From NCBI RefSeq assembly GCF_030124145.1, contig NZ_JASKMS010000046.1, positions 1-44,861 of the forward strand: a DNA stretch of 44,861 nucleotides, in the 5' to 3' direction. A program made the position numbers and the translations under genes. Shown piece by piece: positions 9,028 through 18,013 of this stretch. The notes under the pieces are model-generated. The model was not told the DNA's origin. It made no database searches and was given only the letters and a program-made list of their open reading frames with translations. This DNA is from Streptomyces sp. 378. GTDB lineage: Bacteria > Actinomycetota > Actinomycetes > Streptomycetales > Streptomycetaceae. Position 1 is the stretch's first letter; the number at the start of each line of letters is the position of its first letter.

Positions 9028-10392
9028 TCAGCCCCTGATGATGGCCAGCACCTCGTCGCGCACCCTGGCCATCGTCCCGGCGTCCCTGGCCTCCGCGTTC
9101 AGGCGCAGCAGCGGTTCGGTGTTGGAGGGACGGACGTTGAACCACCAGTCGGCGGCGGAGACGGTGAGGCCGTCGAGTTCGTCGAGGGTGATGCCCTCGC
9201 GGGCCCCGTACGCGGAACGGATGGCGGCGAGGCTGGCCTGCTGATCCGCGACCGTGGAGTTGATCTCCCCGGAGCCGGCGTAGCGGTCGTACCGGGCGAC
9301 CAGGGAGGAGAGGGGACCGTCCTGGCCACCGAGGGCCGCCAGGACGTGGAGGGCGGCCAGCATGCCCGTGTCGGCGTTCCAGAAGTCGCGGAAGTAGTAG
9401 TGCGCGGAGTGCTCGCCGCCGAAGATCGCGCCGGTGCGGGCCATCTCGGCCTTGATGAAGGAGTGGCCGACGCGGGTGCGGACCGGGCTGCCGCCGTTCT
9501 CCTCGACGACCTCGGGGACGGACCAGGACGTGATCAAGTTGTGGATGATCGTGCCCTTGCCGCCGTGCCGGGCCAGTTCGCGGGTGGCGACCAGGGCGGT
9601 GATCGCCGAAGGGGAGACCGGCTCGCCCCGCTCGTCGACGACGAAGCAGCGGTCGGCGTCGCCGTCGAAGGCGAGGCCCAGGTCGGCGCCCTCCTCGCGG
9701 ACCCGCTTCTGCAGGTCGACGAGGTTGGCGGGGTCGAGGGGGTTGGCCTCGTGGTTGGGGAAGGTGCCGTCGAGCTCGAAGTACATCGGGACCAGCGTCA
9801 GGGGCAGGCCCGCGAAGACCTCGGGGACCGTGTGTCCGCCCATGCCGTTGCCCGCGTCGACGACGACCTTCAGGGGGCGGATGGAGGTCAGGTCGACCAG
9901 GGAGCGCAGGTGTGCCGCGTAGTCCGGCAGGGTGTCGCGGCCGGTGATGGTGCCCGCCTCGGCGGCCGGCTCGGGGGCGCCCGACTCGCTCCACCCCTCG
10001 ACCAGTTCGCGGATCTGCGCGAGGCCGGTGTCCTGGCCGACCGGGGCGGCTCCCGAGCGGCACATCTTGATGCCGTTGTACTGCGCCGGGTTGTGGGAGG
10101 CGGTGAACATGGCGCCCGGCAGGTTCAGCGCGCCCGAGGCGTAGTACAGCTGGTCGGTCGAGCACAGGCCGATCTCCGTCACGTCCGCGCCGAGCGCGGC
10201 CGCCCCGCGCGCGAAGGCACGCGACAGGCCCGGTGAGGAGGGCCGCATGTCGTGCCCGGTCGCGATGGCGCTCGCGCCGGTGACCCGCACGAAGGCCGCT
10301 CCGAAGAGCTCGGCGAGGGACTCGTCCCACTGGTCGGGAACGACCCCGCGTACGTCGTACGCCTTCACGACCTGCGACAGATCAGCAGCCAC
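9028..10392 (-). CDS. manB: Phosphomannomutase / phosphoglucomutase
   Basis: 454-residue alpha-D-phosphohexomutase converting mannose-6-phosphate to mannose-1-phosphate (possibly also the glucose isomers). Family marks in order: the phosphoserine loop MFTASHNPAQYNGIK, the Mg2+-binding loop LAFDGDADRCF, the sugar-recognition loop GGEHSAHYYF, and the phosphate-binding loop VRPSNTEPLLRLN near the C-terminus. The GTG at 10392 is preferred because AGGAAGG lies 7 nt upstream and the family N-terminus (ADLSQVVKAYDVRGVVPDQ) starts immediately; an upstream in-frame extension is not conserved. First gene of the leftward manB-Trm112-SIS-manA run. Confidence 0.95.
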   Translation of the reverse strand: MAADLSQVVKAYDVRGVVPDQWDESLAELFGAAFVRVTGASAIATGHDMRPSSPGLSRAFARGAAALGADVTEIGLCSTDQLYYASGALNLPGAMFTASHNPAQYNGIKMCRSGAAPVGQDTGLAQIRELVEGWSESGAPEPAAEAGTITGRDTLPDYAAHLRSLVDLTSIRPLKVVVDAGNGMGGHTVPEVFAGLPLTLVPMYFELDGTFPNHEANPLDPANLVDLQKRVREEGADLGLAFDGDADRCFVVDERGEPVSPSAITALVATRELARHGGKGTIIHNLITSWSVPEVVEENGGSPVRTRVGHSFIKAEMARTGAIFGGEHSAHYYFRDFWNADTGMLAALHVLAALGGQDGPLSSLVARYDRYAGSGEINSTVADQQASLAAIRSAYGAREGITLDELDGLTVSAADWWFNVRPSNTEPLLRLNAEARDAGTMARVRDEVLAIIRG

Positions 10393-10622
10393 GGCCAACC
10401 TTCCTGAAAAGTACTGTCGGTCCGCACAAACTACCCTCGCCCACCGACAGCGCGCTGGGCGGACGCCAAGAGGACTCACAGCCGTAACCTCAGGTCAGGG
10501 CAGCGTCCAGCCCGTGACGGGGCGCTCCGGCCGACGACGATGCGATGCCCCCAACACCGGATTAATCATGTCCGCGCCAAGTCGACGTCAGTGGGGTGCT
10601 GGTGGGGGAATCGCGGACGCGG

Positions 10623-11045
10623 TCAGTTGTCGGGCGAGCGCAGGACGCGGAGGTGTCCGCGGCGCGCGACCTCCATCGGGTCGGCCCTGCGGCCTCCGCC
10701 GCCGGCCTCGGCCGCCCGCTCCTGCGGACGGGCCGCCTCACGGACGGCGTTCGCGAGCGCTTCCAGGTCGTCGCCGCTGGGGCGGGCGGGGGCCGAACCG
10801 TCGAGAAGCCGGACGACCTCCCAGCCGCGCGGGGCGGTGAGGCGCTCGGAGTGCTCGGCGCACAGGTCGTAGCAGTGGGGTTCGGCGTAGGTGGCGAGCG
10901 GGCCGAGGACCGCGGTCGAGTCGGCGTAGACGTACGTCAGCGTCGCGACGGCGGGACGGCCGCAAGCGGTGCGCGAACAGCGACGTACAGGGCTCACGAT
11001 GTTGGACGGTACCGCACTCTTGAGCGGGCCGCGACGACTCTCCAC
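10623..11045 (-). CDS. DUF3499 domain protein
   Basis: Small actinobacterial protein (140 residues with this start). The conserved core is VRRCSRTACGRPAVATLTYVYADSTAVLGPL followed by PHCYDLCAEHSERLTAPRGWEVVRL. Two Cys pairs (CxxxxC and CxxxC with nearby His) suggest a zinc-binding module. The rest is a low-complexity Ala/Arg/Gly tail. The GTG at 11045 is preferred over the GTG at 10997 because the first has a GGGGTGA-like ribosome site and the second has none; the shorter form would be 124 residues and still contain the whole domain. Function is unknown. It is divergent from the metallopeptidase-fold gene, an arrangement kept in mycobacteria. Confidence 0.8.
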   Translation of the reverse strand: MESRRGPLKSAVPSNIVSPVRRCSRTACGRPAVATLTYVYADSTAVLGPLATYAEPHCYDLCAEHSERLTAPRGWEVVRLLDGSAPARPSGDDLEALANAVREAARPQERAAEAGGGGRRADPMEVARRGHLRVLRSPDN

Positions 11046-11153
11046 GAGGTCACCCCACCGTGTCGTGCTGTGAAACGTCCCACACACTCCTTCGGGCGCA
11101 CCTCGCCGACCTGCTCGGACATCGCCGTCCGGGGTGCCGAACGGTCCCGCGAG

Positions 11154-11181
11154 CAGATAAGAGTCGTCACAAAACCCTCAA
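11154..11181 (-). promoter_or_regulatory. Candidate promoter for the DUF3499 gene
   Basis: Minus-strand TTGAGG (11181-11176) and TATCTG (11159-11154) with a 16-nt spacer, about 110 nt upstream of the likely start. It is a moderate match only. The rest of the 293-bp divergent region (11046-11338) shows no gene; on the plus strand a TACCCT at 11325-11330 could be the -10 of a nearly leaderless transcript for the metallopeptidase-fold gene. Confidence 0.35.
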
Positions 11182-11338
11182 TTGCCGTGTGCTCACCGGT
11201 CTCGGCGGATACGGATTTGAGCCCAATCTTGGCTTGAACGGTCATGTGACGACACGCCCAGCAGGTCGGCCGGAAGCCGTCCGTGCCGCCGTGCGGTGCC
11301 GGGCGCCGGGGCGCGGCGGGGACTACCCTTCACCAGTG

Positions 11339-11794
11339 ATGGACAAGCCCGTAACGCCCCGTGCCGCCGCCCCCGGGCCCCGCCGCCGTGATCGCCACGG
11401 ACGGGGCATGCGCGGCCCCATCGCACCGCCGCAGGTGCCGCTCGCCGCGAGCCGTGCGGACGCGTTCGCCGATCTGGTGCAGGACTCCGTGGAGCGCCTG
11501 GAGCGGCGGTGGCCGCAGCTCGCCGACATCGATTTCCTGGTTCTGGAGGTACCCCGGCTCGACGGGCCCGGCCACGCCTGGAACGACGAGGCGGTACCGC
11601 TCGGCGGCACGATCGGCGCGCGCGAGGGCCGCCCCGCGCGCGTGGTCGTCTACCGGCGGCCGGTCGAGATCCGCACCAAGGGGCGCGACGAGCGGGCGGC
11701 GCTGGTGCACGAGATCGTCGTCGAGCAGGTCGCCGAACTGCTGGGGCTGACGCCGGAGACGGTGGATCCGCGCTATGGCGAGGACCAGGGCTGA
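11339..11794 (+). CDS. Metallopeptidase-family (zincin-like, DUF1025) protein with degenerate zinc motif
   Basis: 151-residue protein of the minimal zincin-like family that accompanies DUF3499 genes in actinobacteria. After a basic N-terminus (1-30) the domain runs from about 37 to 148, with FLVLEVPRLDG and RVVVYRRPVEIR as core strands. At the expected HExxH position it reads H124-E125-I-V-V128, so the second zinc His is replaced by Val; the following E(x)VAELLGLTPETVDPRYG matches the family end. Either the protein is not a peptidase or it binds metal differently. The start ATG at 11339 could be preceded by an overlapping GTG at 11336; the stop lies 21 bp from the convergent DUF5719 gene. Confidence 0.8.
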   Translation: MDKPVTPRAAAPGPRRRDRHGRGMRGPIAPPQVPLAASRADAFADLVQDSVERLERRWPQLADIDFLVLEVPRLDGPGHAWNDEAVPLGGTIGAREGRPARVVVYRRPVEIRTKGRDERAALVHEIVVEQVAELLGLTPETVDPRYGEDQG

Positions 11795-11815
11795 GACGGA
11801 CGCCGGCGGGCAGTG

Positions 11816-13336
11816 CTACTTCTGGAGCACCGACAGGTCCTCGTCCGCCTCCGGTACGGCCACCGTCCCCCGGTCGTCCGGCAGCGTCTGCACCGTGAAG
11901 GCGGGGACACCGCCCTCGGTCACCGCCAGGGTGCGGGCCCCGTAGACCGGGCCGCCGGAGACCGGCTCGACCGTGAGCGCGTAGGTGCCCTTCAGGCCGC
12001 CGGGGGTCGGGGGTTCGATGTCCTGGGTCGTGCCGCCCTTGATCGTGTACGTCTTCGACACCGGGGTGCCGCCCTCGCTGCCGGCCGAGGCGGTGACCTT
12101 GACCGTGGCGGCGGCGCCGGGGGCCGTCAGGGACAGCGTGCTGCCCTTGCCGCTGTTGTCCGCGGACGTCGCGCGTGTGCCGACGGGGCGGGTGGCCGGG
12201 ATGAACGCCGTCTCCTGCTTGTCGCCCTTGCCGCGGACGACCCGCAGGGCCGCCACGACCGGCACGGACCGGTCCGTCGGGGACAGCACCAGGGAGCCCG
12301 CCTCGCCGCGGGTGACCTCGCCCAGGTCGGTGGCGGACGTCATGCCGGCCTTGACGTGCACCGTCTCGTGCCCGGCCGGGGTGATCAGCCCGGAGGGGGA
12401 CGCCAGGCGCACCTTCAGGTCGGCGTCGGCGTCGCCGGGGGTGAAGACGACCAGGCGCACGGAGGTGGCGTCCTTGGGGATGCCGGGCAGGACCAGGCTG
12501 CCCGAGGGGTCCGTGGACGCGGCCAGCCAGTCGCCGCCGAGCTTGTCGTCCAGGGCCTGCACGGCGGCGCCGACGCGTCCGCTGCGGACGTTGACGTGCA
12601 CGGTGAGGTCGGTCTGCCGCTCGTCGACGAGGGTGGACAGCAGGACCGGCTCGCTGGAGTGCGGCTGGACCGTGATGCCCTCCCCCACCGCGGACTTCAG
12701 GGCGCCGTCCTTGCCGTAGAGCTCGATGTCGACCACGGCGGCCGAGTCGTCGGGGTTCGTCAGGTGGACGTAGTCGGTGCGGTCGGCGTCCGCGCTGGCG
12801 CCGGGGAACCAGAAGTCGGTGTCCGGAGCGGTGCAGTTGACGCCCTGGAGGCCACGCCCGGTTCCCGCGGCGACCTCGGTCGTCTCCTGGACCGTCCAGC
12901 CGGGTGCGAACCCGCCGTCCGCGGTTCCGACGAGCGCGGGCGCGTCGCCGCCGGAGCTGTCGCCGGTGACCGGCTTGCCGGGCTGCCGGGGAGTCAGTAC
13001 GGGCTCGGCGGGCTTGTCCTGGCCGGACTTCCCGTCGTCCTCGCCCTTGCCCTTGTCGGTGCCGTCGGCCGACTTCTGGGCGGCCGCCCGCAGTTCGGCC
13101 TTGCCGCCGCTCTCGGTGCCCTTCGTGACGGGCGTGAAGGACGTGTAGGACGTCTCGGCGAGGTCGGACGTGCTGGGCGCCGGGCACAGCAGGCTCGTGC
13201 GCTCGACGGGCAGTTGGGCGGCCGCCTCGGCGGCGGTGTCCGGGGCCGGGGCGTCCGGCTGGGACAGCGCGGCGAAGCCGGTGACGGCGGCGAGCGCGGT
13301 CGCGCCGGCGATCAGGGACAGGATGGTGCGGTTCAC
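11816..13336 (-). CDS. DUF5719 family secreted or membrane-anchored protein
   Basis: 506-residue protein beginning with a hydrophobic N-terminal segment (NRTILSLIAGATALAAVTGFAAL) that serves as signal peptide or anchor. The rest is extracytoplasmic, with a low-complexity Lys/Asp/Gly linker at about residues 70-120 and beta-rich repeats later that look like immunoglobulin-like domains. It starts with GTG inside a GTGA overlap with the stop of the upstream glycosyltransferase gene (13333-13336), so the two are translationally coupled. That coupling implies it works with the glycosyltransferase on the cell surface, perhaps in export or assembly of its product. No enzymatic motif was recognised. 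Confidence 0.85.
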   Translation of the reverse strand: MNRTILSLIAGATALAAVTGFAALSQPDAPAPDTAAEAAAQLPVERTSLLCPAPSTSDLAETSYTSFTPVTKGTESGGKAELRAAAQKSADGTDKGKGEDDGKSGQDKPAEPVLTPRQPGKPVTGDSSGGDAPALVGTADGGFAPGWTVQETTEVAAGTGRGLQGVNCTAPDTDFWFPGASADADRTDYVHLTNPDDSAAVVDIELYGKDGALKSAVGEGITVQPHSSEPVLLSTLVDERQTDLTVHVNVRSGRVGAAVQALDDKLGGDWLAASTDPSGSLVLPGIPKDATSVRLVVFTPGDADADLKVRLASPSGLITPAGHETVHVKAGMTSATDLGEVTRGEAGSLVLSPTDRSVPVVAALRVVRGKGDKQETAFIPATRPVGTRATSADNSGKGSTLSLTAPGAAATVKVTASAGSEGGTPVSKTYTIKGGTTQDIEPPTPGGLKGTYALTVEPVSGGPVYGARTLAVTEGGVPAFTVQTLPDDRGTVAVPEADEDLSVLQK

Positions 13337-16300
13337 TGCTGGCTCCCGTCGGGACGCTCACTGCCCGTGCCGTGGGGGTGGTGCTGCTGCGCCGGGTCGT
13401 AGGGCGTGCCGTAGCCCTGCTGGTAGGCCTGGTCGTAGCCCTGTTGGTCGTACGGCGCGACCTGGGCCTGGTCCTGGCCGCCGTAGGCGTACGGGTCGTA
13501 CTGGCCGCCCTGGTACGGGGCCGCCTGGTACTGCTGTCCGTAGGCGTCCGCCGGGTAGGGGGCGTTCTGGTACTGGTCGCCGTAACCCGCGTACGGGCCG
13601 CCCTGGTAGGCGGTGTTGTCCCACTCGCCGTGGTTCTGCTGCGGCACCGCCGCCGGCTGCTGCTCCGGCTGCGGGGGCGGGAACTCCTCGGGTCCGGCGG
13701 TTTCCTCGGCCTCGGCTTCCGCCTGGGCGCGCAGGCGGCGGGCGCGGCGGCCCTCGCCGGCGACGGCCTCGGCCGGGACGGCCGGCTCCTCGGGGAGGTC
13801 GTCGTCGATGTCACGGCGTCGGCCGGGCAGGGCGAGCACCACGAGGACGAGGGCGAGGAGCCCTTGGGCCCACAGCCAGGCCGTGTGACCGATCGGGTCG
13901 TCGTACGTGACGTCCAGCCTGCCCCCGCCGGCGGGCAGTTCGAAGCCCTGCGCCCAGCCGTCGACCGTGGTGCGGGTCAGCGGCTTGCCGTCGAGCGTGG
14001 CGGACCAGCCGTCGGACGCGGAGTCGGCGAGGCGCAGCACCCGTCCGCCGGCACCCGCCGGGATCGTGGTGTGGATGTCGACGGGCCCGGCGGCGACGGG
14101 TCGCGGGGTGCCGGATCCGGAGGCGGGCACGATCGTGGCGCGCGCGACCTCCCGGTTGACGCGCCACAGCGCGCCGCCGTCCTGCTGGCTGAGCCGGGTC
14201 AGACCGGGTGTGGCGTCCAGGACGCGGGTGACCTCGCGGGGGGCGCCCTGGTGGACGAGGACGTAGCGCACGGCGAAGCCACCGAGCTGGTCGGACTGGT
14301 CGGCGCCGGAACCGGCGACCAGGTTGGCGACGACCTTGTCGAGCCTGCCGTTCTCGCCGTCGGCCGCGGCGATCTCGCCGTCCCCGAGGCGGGCGCCCGA
14401 ACCGCGGACCAGCATGTAGCCGACGCGGGCGCCGGAGTCGCTGTCGAGGACGAGGGTGCGGGCCTGGTCGTGGGTGCCGCTCTCCTCGGCGACGAACGCG
14501 GGCACCTGGGTCGCGTCGCGCCGCTCCAGCGGGCCGTCGGCGCCGCGGATCATCCAGCCGGCGGCGATGAGCAACGGGCCGGCCGCCGAGGCGAAGGCGA
14601 TCAGCACGGCGACCGGCTGGCGCCAGCCGAAGCTCTGCTCGGCCACGCGCGCGCGTGCCCCGTCGGCGCCGAGCGCGGCGGCCGCCAGGAGGGCGATGCC
14701 GTAGACAAGGGTCGCCGGGCCGGCCCAGGCGGAGCCGTTGGCCAGGACCGCGAAGACGAAGCCGGTCAGGGCGACCGTCCAGGCCGTCCAGATGCCCGCC
14801 TGGCGTTCGGAGCGCACCAGGGCGGCCAGGGCGGCCAGCACGATGCCGAAGAGCATGAGGCCGCTGACGGTGCCGGGGCCGCCGGGGCTGGCGCCGAGCA
14901 GGCCGAGGGGGGAGGCCGCGGAGGCGCCGTACTCCAGGCCCGCCTCCTTCAGGAAGCCGAACGGGAGCAGCGTCAGCGACCAGGGCGCGAGCAGCAGCAG
15001 GGGCGTCCCGAGCTGAGCCAGGAACCGCAGCCCGTAGGCCGTGATGTCGGTCCGGCGCAGCACCAGCACTCCGATGCCGAGGAGCAGCGCGATCGGCCAC
15101 ACGATCGGCGTGAAGGCGGTGGTGATGGTCAGCAGCAGCGCGTACGCCCAGGTGGCGCGCCAGCTGCCGCGGGCACCGCCGGCGTTCGTCAGGCCACCGG
15201 CCGCGATGCCCGCGCGGGCGATGAGCGGCAGCAGCACGGCCAGGACGGCGGTGCCGATACGGCCGCCGGCGAGGGCGCCGGTGGCGGCGGGCAGGAAGGC
15301 GTAGACGACGGCCGCCCAGGCGCGCAGCAGCCGGGACTCGACGAGCGGGCGGGAGGCGAAGTAGGCGGTGACGCCGGCCAGCGGCACCGAGCAGACGAGC
15401 AGGAGCGTGACGGCGAGACCGGCCGAGCCGAACAGCAGGGACGCCAGCATCGCCACGAGCGCGAGGTAGGGCGGCGCGGGCGAGGTGCCGCCGGCGCCGA
15501 CCGGGTGCCAGGCGTCCAGGTAGCGCGCCCACAGCTCGCCGGAGTCGGCCGGGGCCGGCAGCAGGGCGCCGCCCGCGAGCGCGCCGCCGCCGAGGAGCTG
15601 GCGGCAGGCCACCAGGGAGACGAGCAGCAGCACCAGGAAGAGCACCGGGCCGGGCTTGCGCGCGACGCGCTTGAGCCGGGCGAACTGCTCGATCTCCAGG
15701 AAGTCGGCGTCGTCGCCACCGGGACCCGATTCGACGGCGCCGCCGTGCCGTCCCGCGCCGGCGGCGACTTCCGGGTCGGAGCGGCCGACGAGGCTGCTCG
15801 CGACCTGCTCGACGGTGACCCGGACGGTCGCGCCGGGCGGCGGGAACAGGGCCCGCAGCTCGCCCTTGTCGATGCGGGGTGCGCCTCTGCCGCGCCGCCC
15901 GGCGAGGATCCGCTCGGGCCTGAGCAGGGTGCTCACCAGGCCGCGGATCTCGTCGACGGCCTGTCCGGGGACCTTGCCCACGAGGTAGGCCACGGTCCGC
16001 AGCAGGGTGCCGAGCACGATGCGCAGCATCACCCAGGGGAGCACGGCCGTACGCGCGTTGACGAGCAGGGTGTAGACGGCGCCGGCCTTGTCGACCTTGT
16101 GCGGGGAGGCCGCGGTACGGCCCACGCAGTCGACCGTGCGGCGCTCGCGGCTGGAGGCCTCGGCGTGACGGACGACCGCCTCGGGGGCGACCAGGACGCG
16201 GTAGCCGGCCGCGTGCGCGCGCCAGCACAGGTCGACGTCGTCGCGCATGAGGGGCAGGTGGCGGTCGAATCCGCCGAGCTGTTCGAAGACGTCGCGGCGG

Positions 16301-16995
16301 ACGAGCATGCCGGCGGTGGACACCGACAGCACGGTCCGGACGTGGTCGTGCTGGCCTTGGTCCTGCTCACGGCGGTCCAGGCCGGTCCAGCGGCGGCCGG
16401 AGTTGGCGATGGAGACGCCGACCTCCAGCAGCTGGCGCCGGTCGTACCAGCCGCGGAGCTTGGGGCCCACGACGGCCACGTCCTCGCGGCCCAGCTCGTA
16501 CTCGTTGTCCACGACCCGCAGCAGCTGGGCCAGGGCGTCCGGGTCCGGGGCGCAGTCGTCGTGCAGCAGCCACAGCCATTGCACCGGCTCGCCGTGCGGC
16601 AGTTCGGGAAGGTCGTAGGCGTCGTCGCGCCACGAGCGCGTGACCGGGTCCCAGCCGCTGGGGCGCTTCAGGTACGGCAGTTCGTCCGGGGTGAGGACCG
16701 GTGCGGTGCGGTCGCACTCCTCGACGGCCTGGCCGAAGCCGGTACGGCGGGCGAGGTGCAGCACCCGATCGGCGCCGAGCGCGTCGGTGACCAGCTGTGC
16801 GGAGGCGTCCGAGCTGCCGGTGTCGGCGCCCATCGCGTACTGGACGGGCCGCTCCTGACCGAGCAGTCCGGCGAGCGCGTCGGGCAGCCAGCGGGCGCCG
16901 TCGTGGGAGACGAGGACCGCGGTCACCACATGACGCGGGAACTCAGGTGTGGCAGCGGTGTCGTGATGGGCTGCCGGGTGGCTGTGCACGGACAT
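13333..16995 (-). CDS. Giant membrane glycosyltransferase family 2 protein
   Basis: 1220 residues in three parts. Residues ~20-330 are a GT-A family 2 glycosyltransferase: VTAVLVSHDGARWLPDALAGL at the start, WLWLLHDDCAPDPDALAQL with the metal-binding acidic cluster near 145-160, and LPLMRDDVDLCWRAHAAGYRV as the acceptor-side acidic motif. From ~440 to ~820 and again near 1050 there are about a dozen hydrophobic membrane segments, with a large extracytoplasmic portion between them. The last ~130 residues form a cytoplasmic tail rich in Gln, Tyr, Gly and Pro (repeats such as YQNAPYPADAYGQQYQ). It likely transfers a sugar to a lipid carrier or surface glycan. It is translationally coupled to the DUF5719 gene, and the spacing suggests an envelope-glycan operon. 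Confidence 0.88.
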   Translation of the reverse strand: MSVHSHPAAHHDTAATPEFPRHVVTAVLVSHDGARWLPDALAGLLGQERPVQYAMGADTGSSDASAQLVTDALGADRVLHLARRTGFGQAVEECDRTAPVLTPDELPYLKRPSGWDPVTRSWRDDAYDLPELPHGEPVQWLWLLHDDCAPDPDALAQLLRVVDNEYELGREDVAVVGPKLRGWYDRRQLLEVGVSIANSGRRWTGLDRREQDQGQHDHVRTVLSVSTAGMLVRRDVFEQLGGFDRHLPLMRDDVDLCWRAHAAGYRVLVAPEAVVRHAEASSRERRTVDCVGRTAASPHKVDKAGAVYTLLVNARTAVLPWVMLRIVLGTLLRTVAYLVGKVPGQAVDEIRGLVSTLLRPERILAGRRGRGAPRIDKGELRALFPPPGATVRVTVEQVASSLVGRSDPEVAAGAGRHGGAVESGPGGDDADFLEIEQFARLKRVARKPGPVLFLVLLLVSLVACRQLLGGGALAGGALLPAPADSGELWARYLDAWHPVGAGGTSPAPPYLALVAMLASLLFGSAGLAVTLLLVCSVPLAGVTAYFASRPLVESRLLRAWAAVVYAFLPAATGALAGGRIGTAVLAVLLPLIARAGIAAGGLTNAGGARGSWRATWAYALLLTITTAFTPIVWPIALLLGIGVLVLRRTDITAYGLRFLAQLGTPLLLLAPWSLTLLPFGFLKEAGLEYGASAASPLGLLGASPGGPGTVSGLMLFGIVLAALAALVRSERQAGIWTAWTVALTGFVFAVLANGSAWAGPATLVYGIALLAAAALGADGARARVAEQSFGWRQPVAVLIAFASAAGPLLIAAGWMIRGADGPLERRDATQVPAFVAEESGTHDQARTLVLDSDSGARVGYMLVRGSGARLGDGEIAAADGENGRLDKVVANLVAGSGADQSDQLGGFAVRYVLVHQGAPREVTRVLDATPGLTRLSQQDGGALWRVNREVARATIVPASGSGTPRPVAAGPVDIHTTIPAGAGGRVLRLADSASDGWSATLDGKPLTRTTVDGWAQGFELPAGGGRLDVTYDDPIGHTAWLWAQGLLALVLVVLALPGRRRDIDDDLPEEPAVPAEAVAGEGRRARRLRAQAEAEAEETAGPEEFPPPQPEQQPAAVPQQNHGEWDNTAYQGGPYAGYGDQYQNAPYPADAYGQQYQAAPYQGGQYDPYAYGGQDQAQVAPYDQQGYDQAYQQGYGTPYDPAQQHHPHGTGSERPDGSQQ

Positions 16996-17157
16996 CGAGG
17001 TACGGGCCCCGGTTCGGTGGACTGCGGTGGACGCCTGCGCCCGGTGGGGGCGGCGCGGTGTCTCGGACGAGCGACCACACTATCGGCTGCGCGGCAAGAG
17101 GCCCGCCGCCTGTGGATAACCCAGGGGCGACGGGCCGTTCACGAACCGGGGTGGGGG

Positions 17158-17421
17158 TCAGACGGCCGCTTTCTTCAGCCTGCGGCGCTCCCGCTCGGAC
17201 AGGCCGCCCCAGATGCCGAATCGCTCGTCGTTGGCGAGGGCGTACTCGAGGCACTCGGAGCGGACCTCGCAGGCGAGGCAGACCTTCTTGGCCTCCCTGG
17301 TCGAGCCGCCCTTCTCGGGGAAGAAGGACTCGGGGTCGGTCTGGGCGCACAGCGCGCGCTCCTGCCAGCCGAGTTCCTCGTCCGCGTCGTCGACCAGCAG
17401 TTGCTGCACCGTCTCGGTCAT
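17158..17421 (-). CDS. whiB: WhiB, iron-sulfur developmental regulator
   Basis: 87-residue WhiB-like protein; the sequence closely matches S. coelicolor WhiB as I remember it. Four cysteines ligate a [4Fe-4S] cluster: C25, then C48, C51 and C57 in CLACEVRSEC. The GIWGG turn (69-73) and the basic tail RERRRLKKAAV complete the Wbl pattern. In Streptomyces WhiB acts with WhiA to control genes for sporulation septation and growth arrest of aerial hyphae. It stands alone on the minus strand with a long upstream region (477 bp to the leader ORF). The mycobacterial counterpart is WhiB2, in the same gene context. Confidence 0.97.
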   Translation of the reverse strand: MTETVQQLLVDDADEELGWQERALCAQTDPESFFPEKGGSTREAKKVCLACEVRSECLEYALANDERFGIWGGLSERERRRLKKAAV

Positions 17422-17494
17422 GTGCGCCCCTCGTCTGTCTTTCGCGTCCCCGTGATCTAGCCGTTACCGATTCCGGCTGAACGACACGAGTGAA

Positions 17495-17524
17495 ATTACA
17501 AGTGTGCTGCTCCGGGCGAGTCAA
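17495..17524 (-). promoter_or_regulatory. Candidate whiB promoter
   Basis: On the minus strand TTGACT (17524-17519) and TGTAAT (17500-17495) are separated by 18 nt, predicting a transcript start near 17488, about 67 nt upstream of the whiB ATG. whiB is known to have more than one promoter in S. coelicolor; only this one is proposed here. Farther upstream, a 6-bp GAGCCC/GGGCTC hairpin lies at 17617-17632 and nothing else recognisable between there and 17860. Confidence 0.55.
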
Positions 17525-17862
17525 GCCGAGATCTGCTATTGAGCCCCTTATTCACTCTGCGGAACCAAGCCCATGCGGAAAGTGTTCAAATCACCATAAA
17601 ACCTGACACACAGACGGAGCCCCTGAGGGCTCACGTCGTCCGCCGGACCCCTCGCAGACCTCTACAGGGAAGGACGCCCAGGAGTTCGATCTCGTTCCGA
17701 CACGCACGTCGAAGCGAAACGGATCACAGTCGGATCACGACTACGCAACGGGGTTTGTGCGCCCGGTTGGACGCCATGTGTCCCGGGCGGGCCATGAACA
17801 AACCTTTCATCTGAGCGATCGACCGGATGAGGTGAACCACATCCCACATACCGGGTGTCGAG

Positions 17863-17891
17863 TTGACAGTGAAGGTGTGAACCGGTGTCCT
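17863..17891 (+). promoter_or_regulatory. Candidate promoter of the Cys-leader / cysteine dioxygenase transcript
   Basis: TTGACA at 17863-17868 is an exact -35 hexamer. The -10 is weak: with a 17-nt spacer it falls at 17886-17891 (TGTCCT). The predicted start is near 17898, so the leader ORF ATG at 17899 would be at or next to the 5' end of the mRNA, that is, leaderless. Confidence 0.5.
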
Positions 17892-17898
17892 TGTGGGC

Positions 17899-17991
17899 AT
17901 GCTCGCGAACTTGGCAGCCACCTCGACCCGCACCGCCGGGTCCCACGGTGCTGCCCGCGCTCGCTGTAGCTGTTGCTGTCCCAGCTGTTGA
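17899..17991 (+). CDS. Cysteine-rich attenuator leader peptide
   Basis: A 30-residue reading frame (ATG 17899-17901, TGA 17989-17991) whose last eight codons read CSCCCPSC, five cysteines in eight. It begins MLANLAATSTRTAG, has no ribosome site, and probably starts at the mRNA 5' end. It precedes a cysteine dioxygenase gene by 89 nt. Leaderless short ORFs with terminal cysteine runs act as cysteine-responsive attenuators in mycobacteria: when charged Cys-tRNA is scarce the ribosome stalls on the Cys codons and changes downstream folding. Here the downstream gene degrades cysteine, so the expected logic is expression when cysteine is plentiful. That logic, and translation of the ORF, are inference. 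Confidence 0.75.
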   Translation: MLANLAATSTRTAGSHGAARARCSCCCPSC

Positions 17992-18013
17992 GCCACACCC
18001 GCTCCAGCTGAAG

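Noticed and set aside
12600..13814. Long minus-strand frame over the DUF5719 gene (Arg/Pro/Gly-rich, 873 codons)
   Set aside because: It is a shadow of the DUF5719/glycosyltransferase coding strand in another frame, with typical high-GC frame-shift amino acid composition.
17539..17814. 91-codon open frame between whiB and the cysteine leader
   Set aside because: Composition is unlike neighbouring genes, no ribosome site, no known domain, and it overlaps the proposed regulatory regions.
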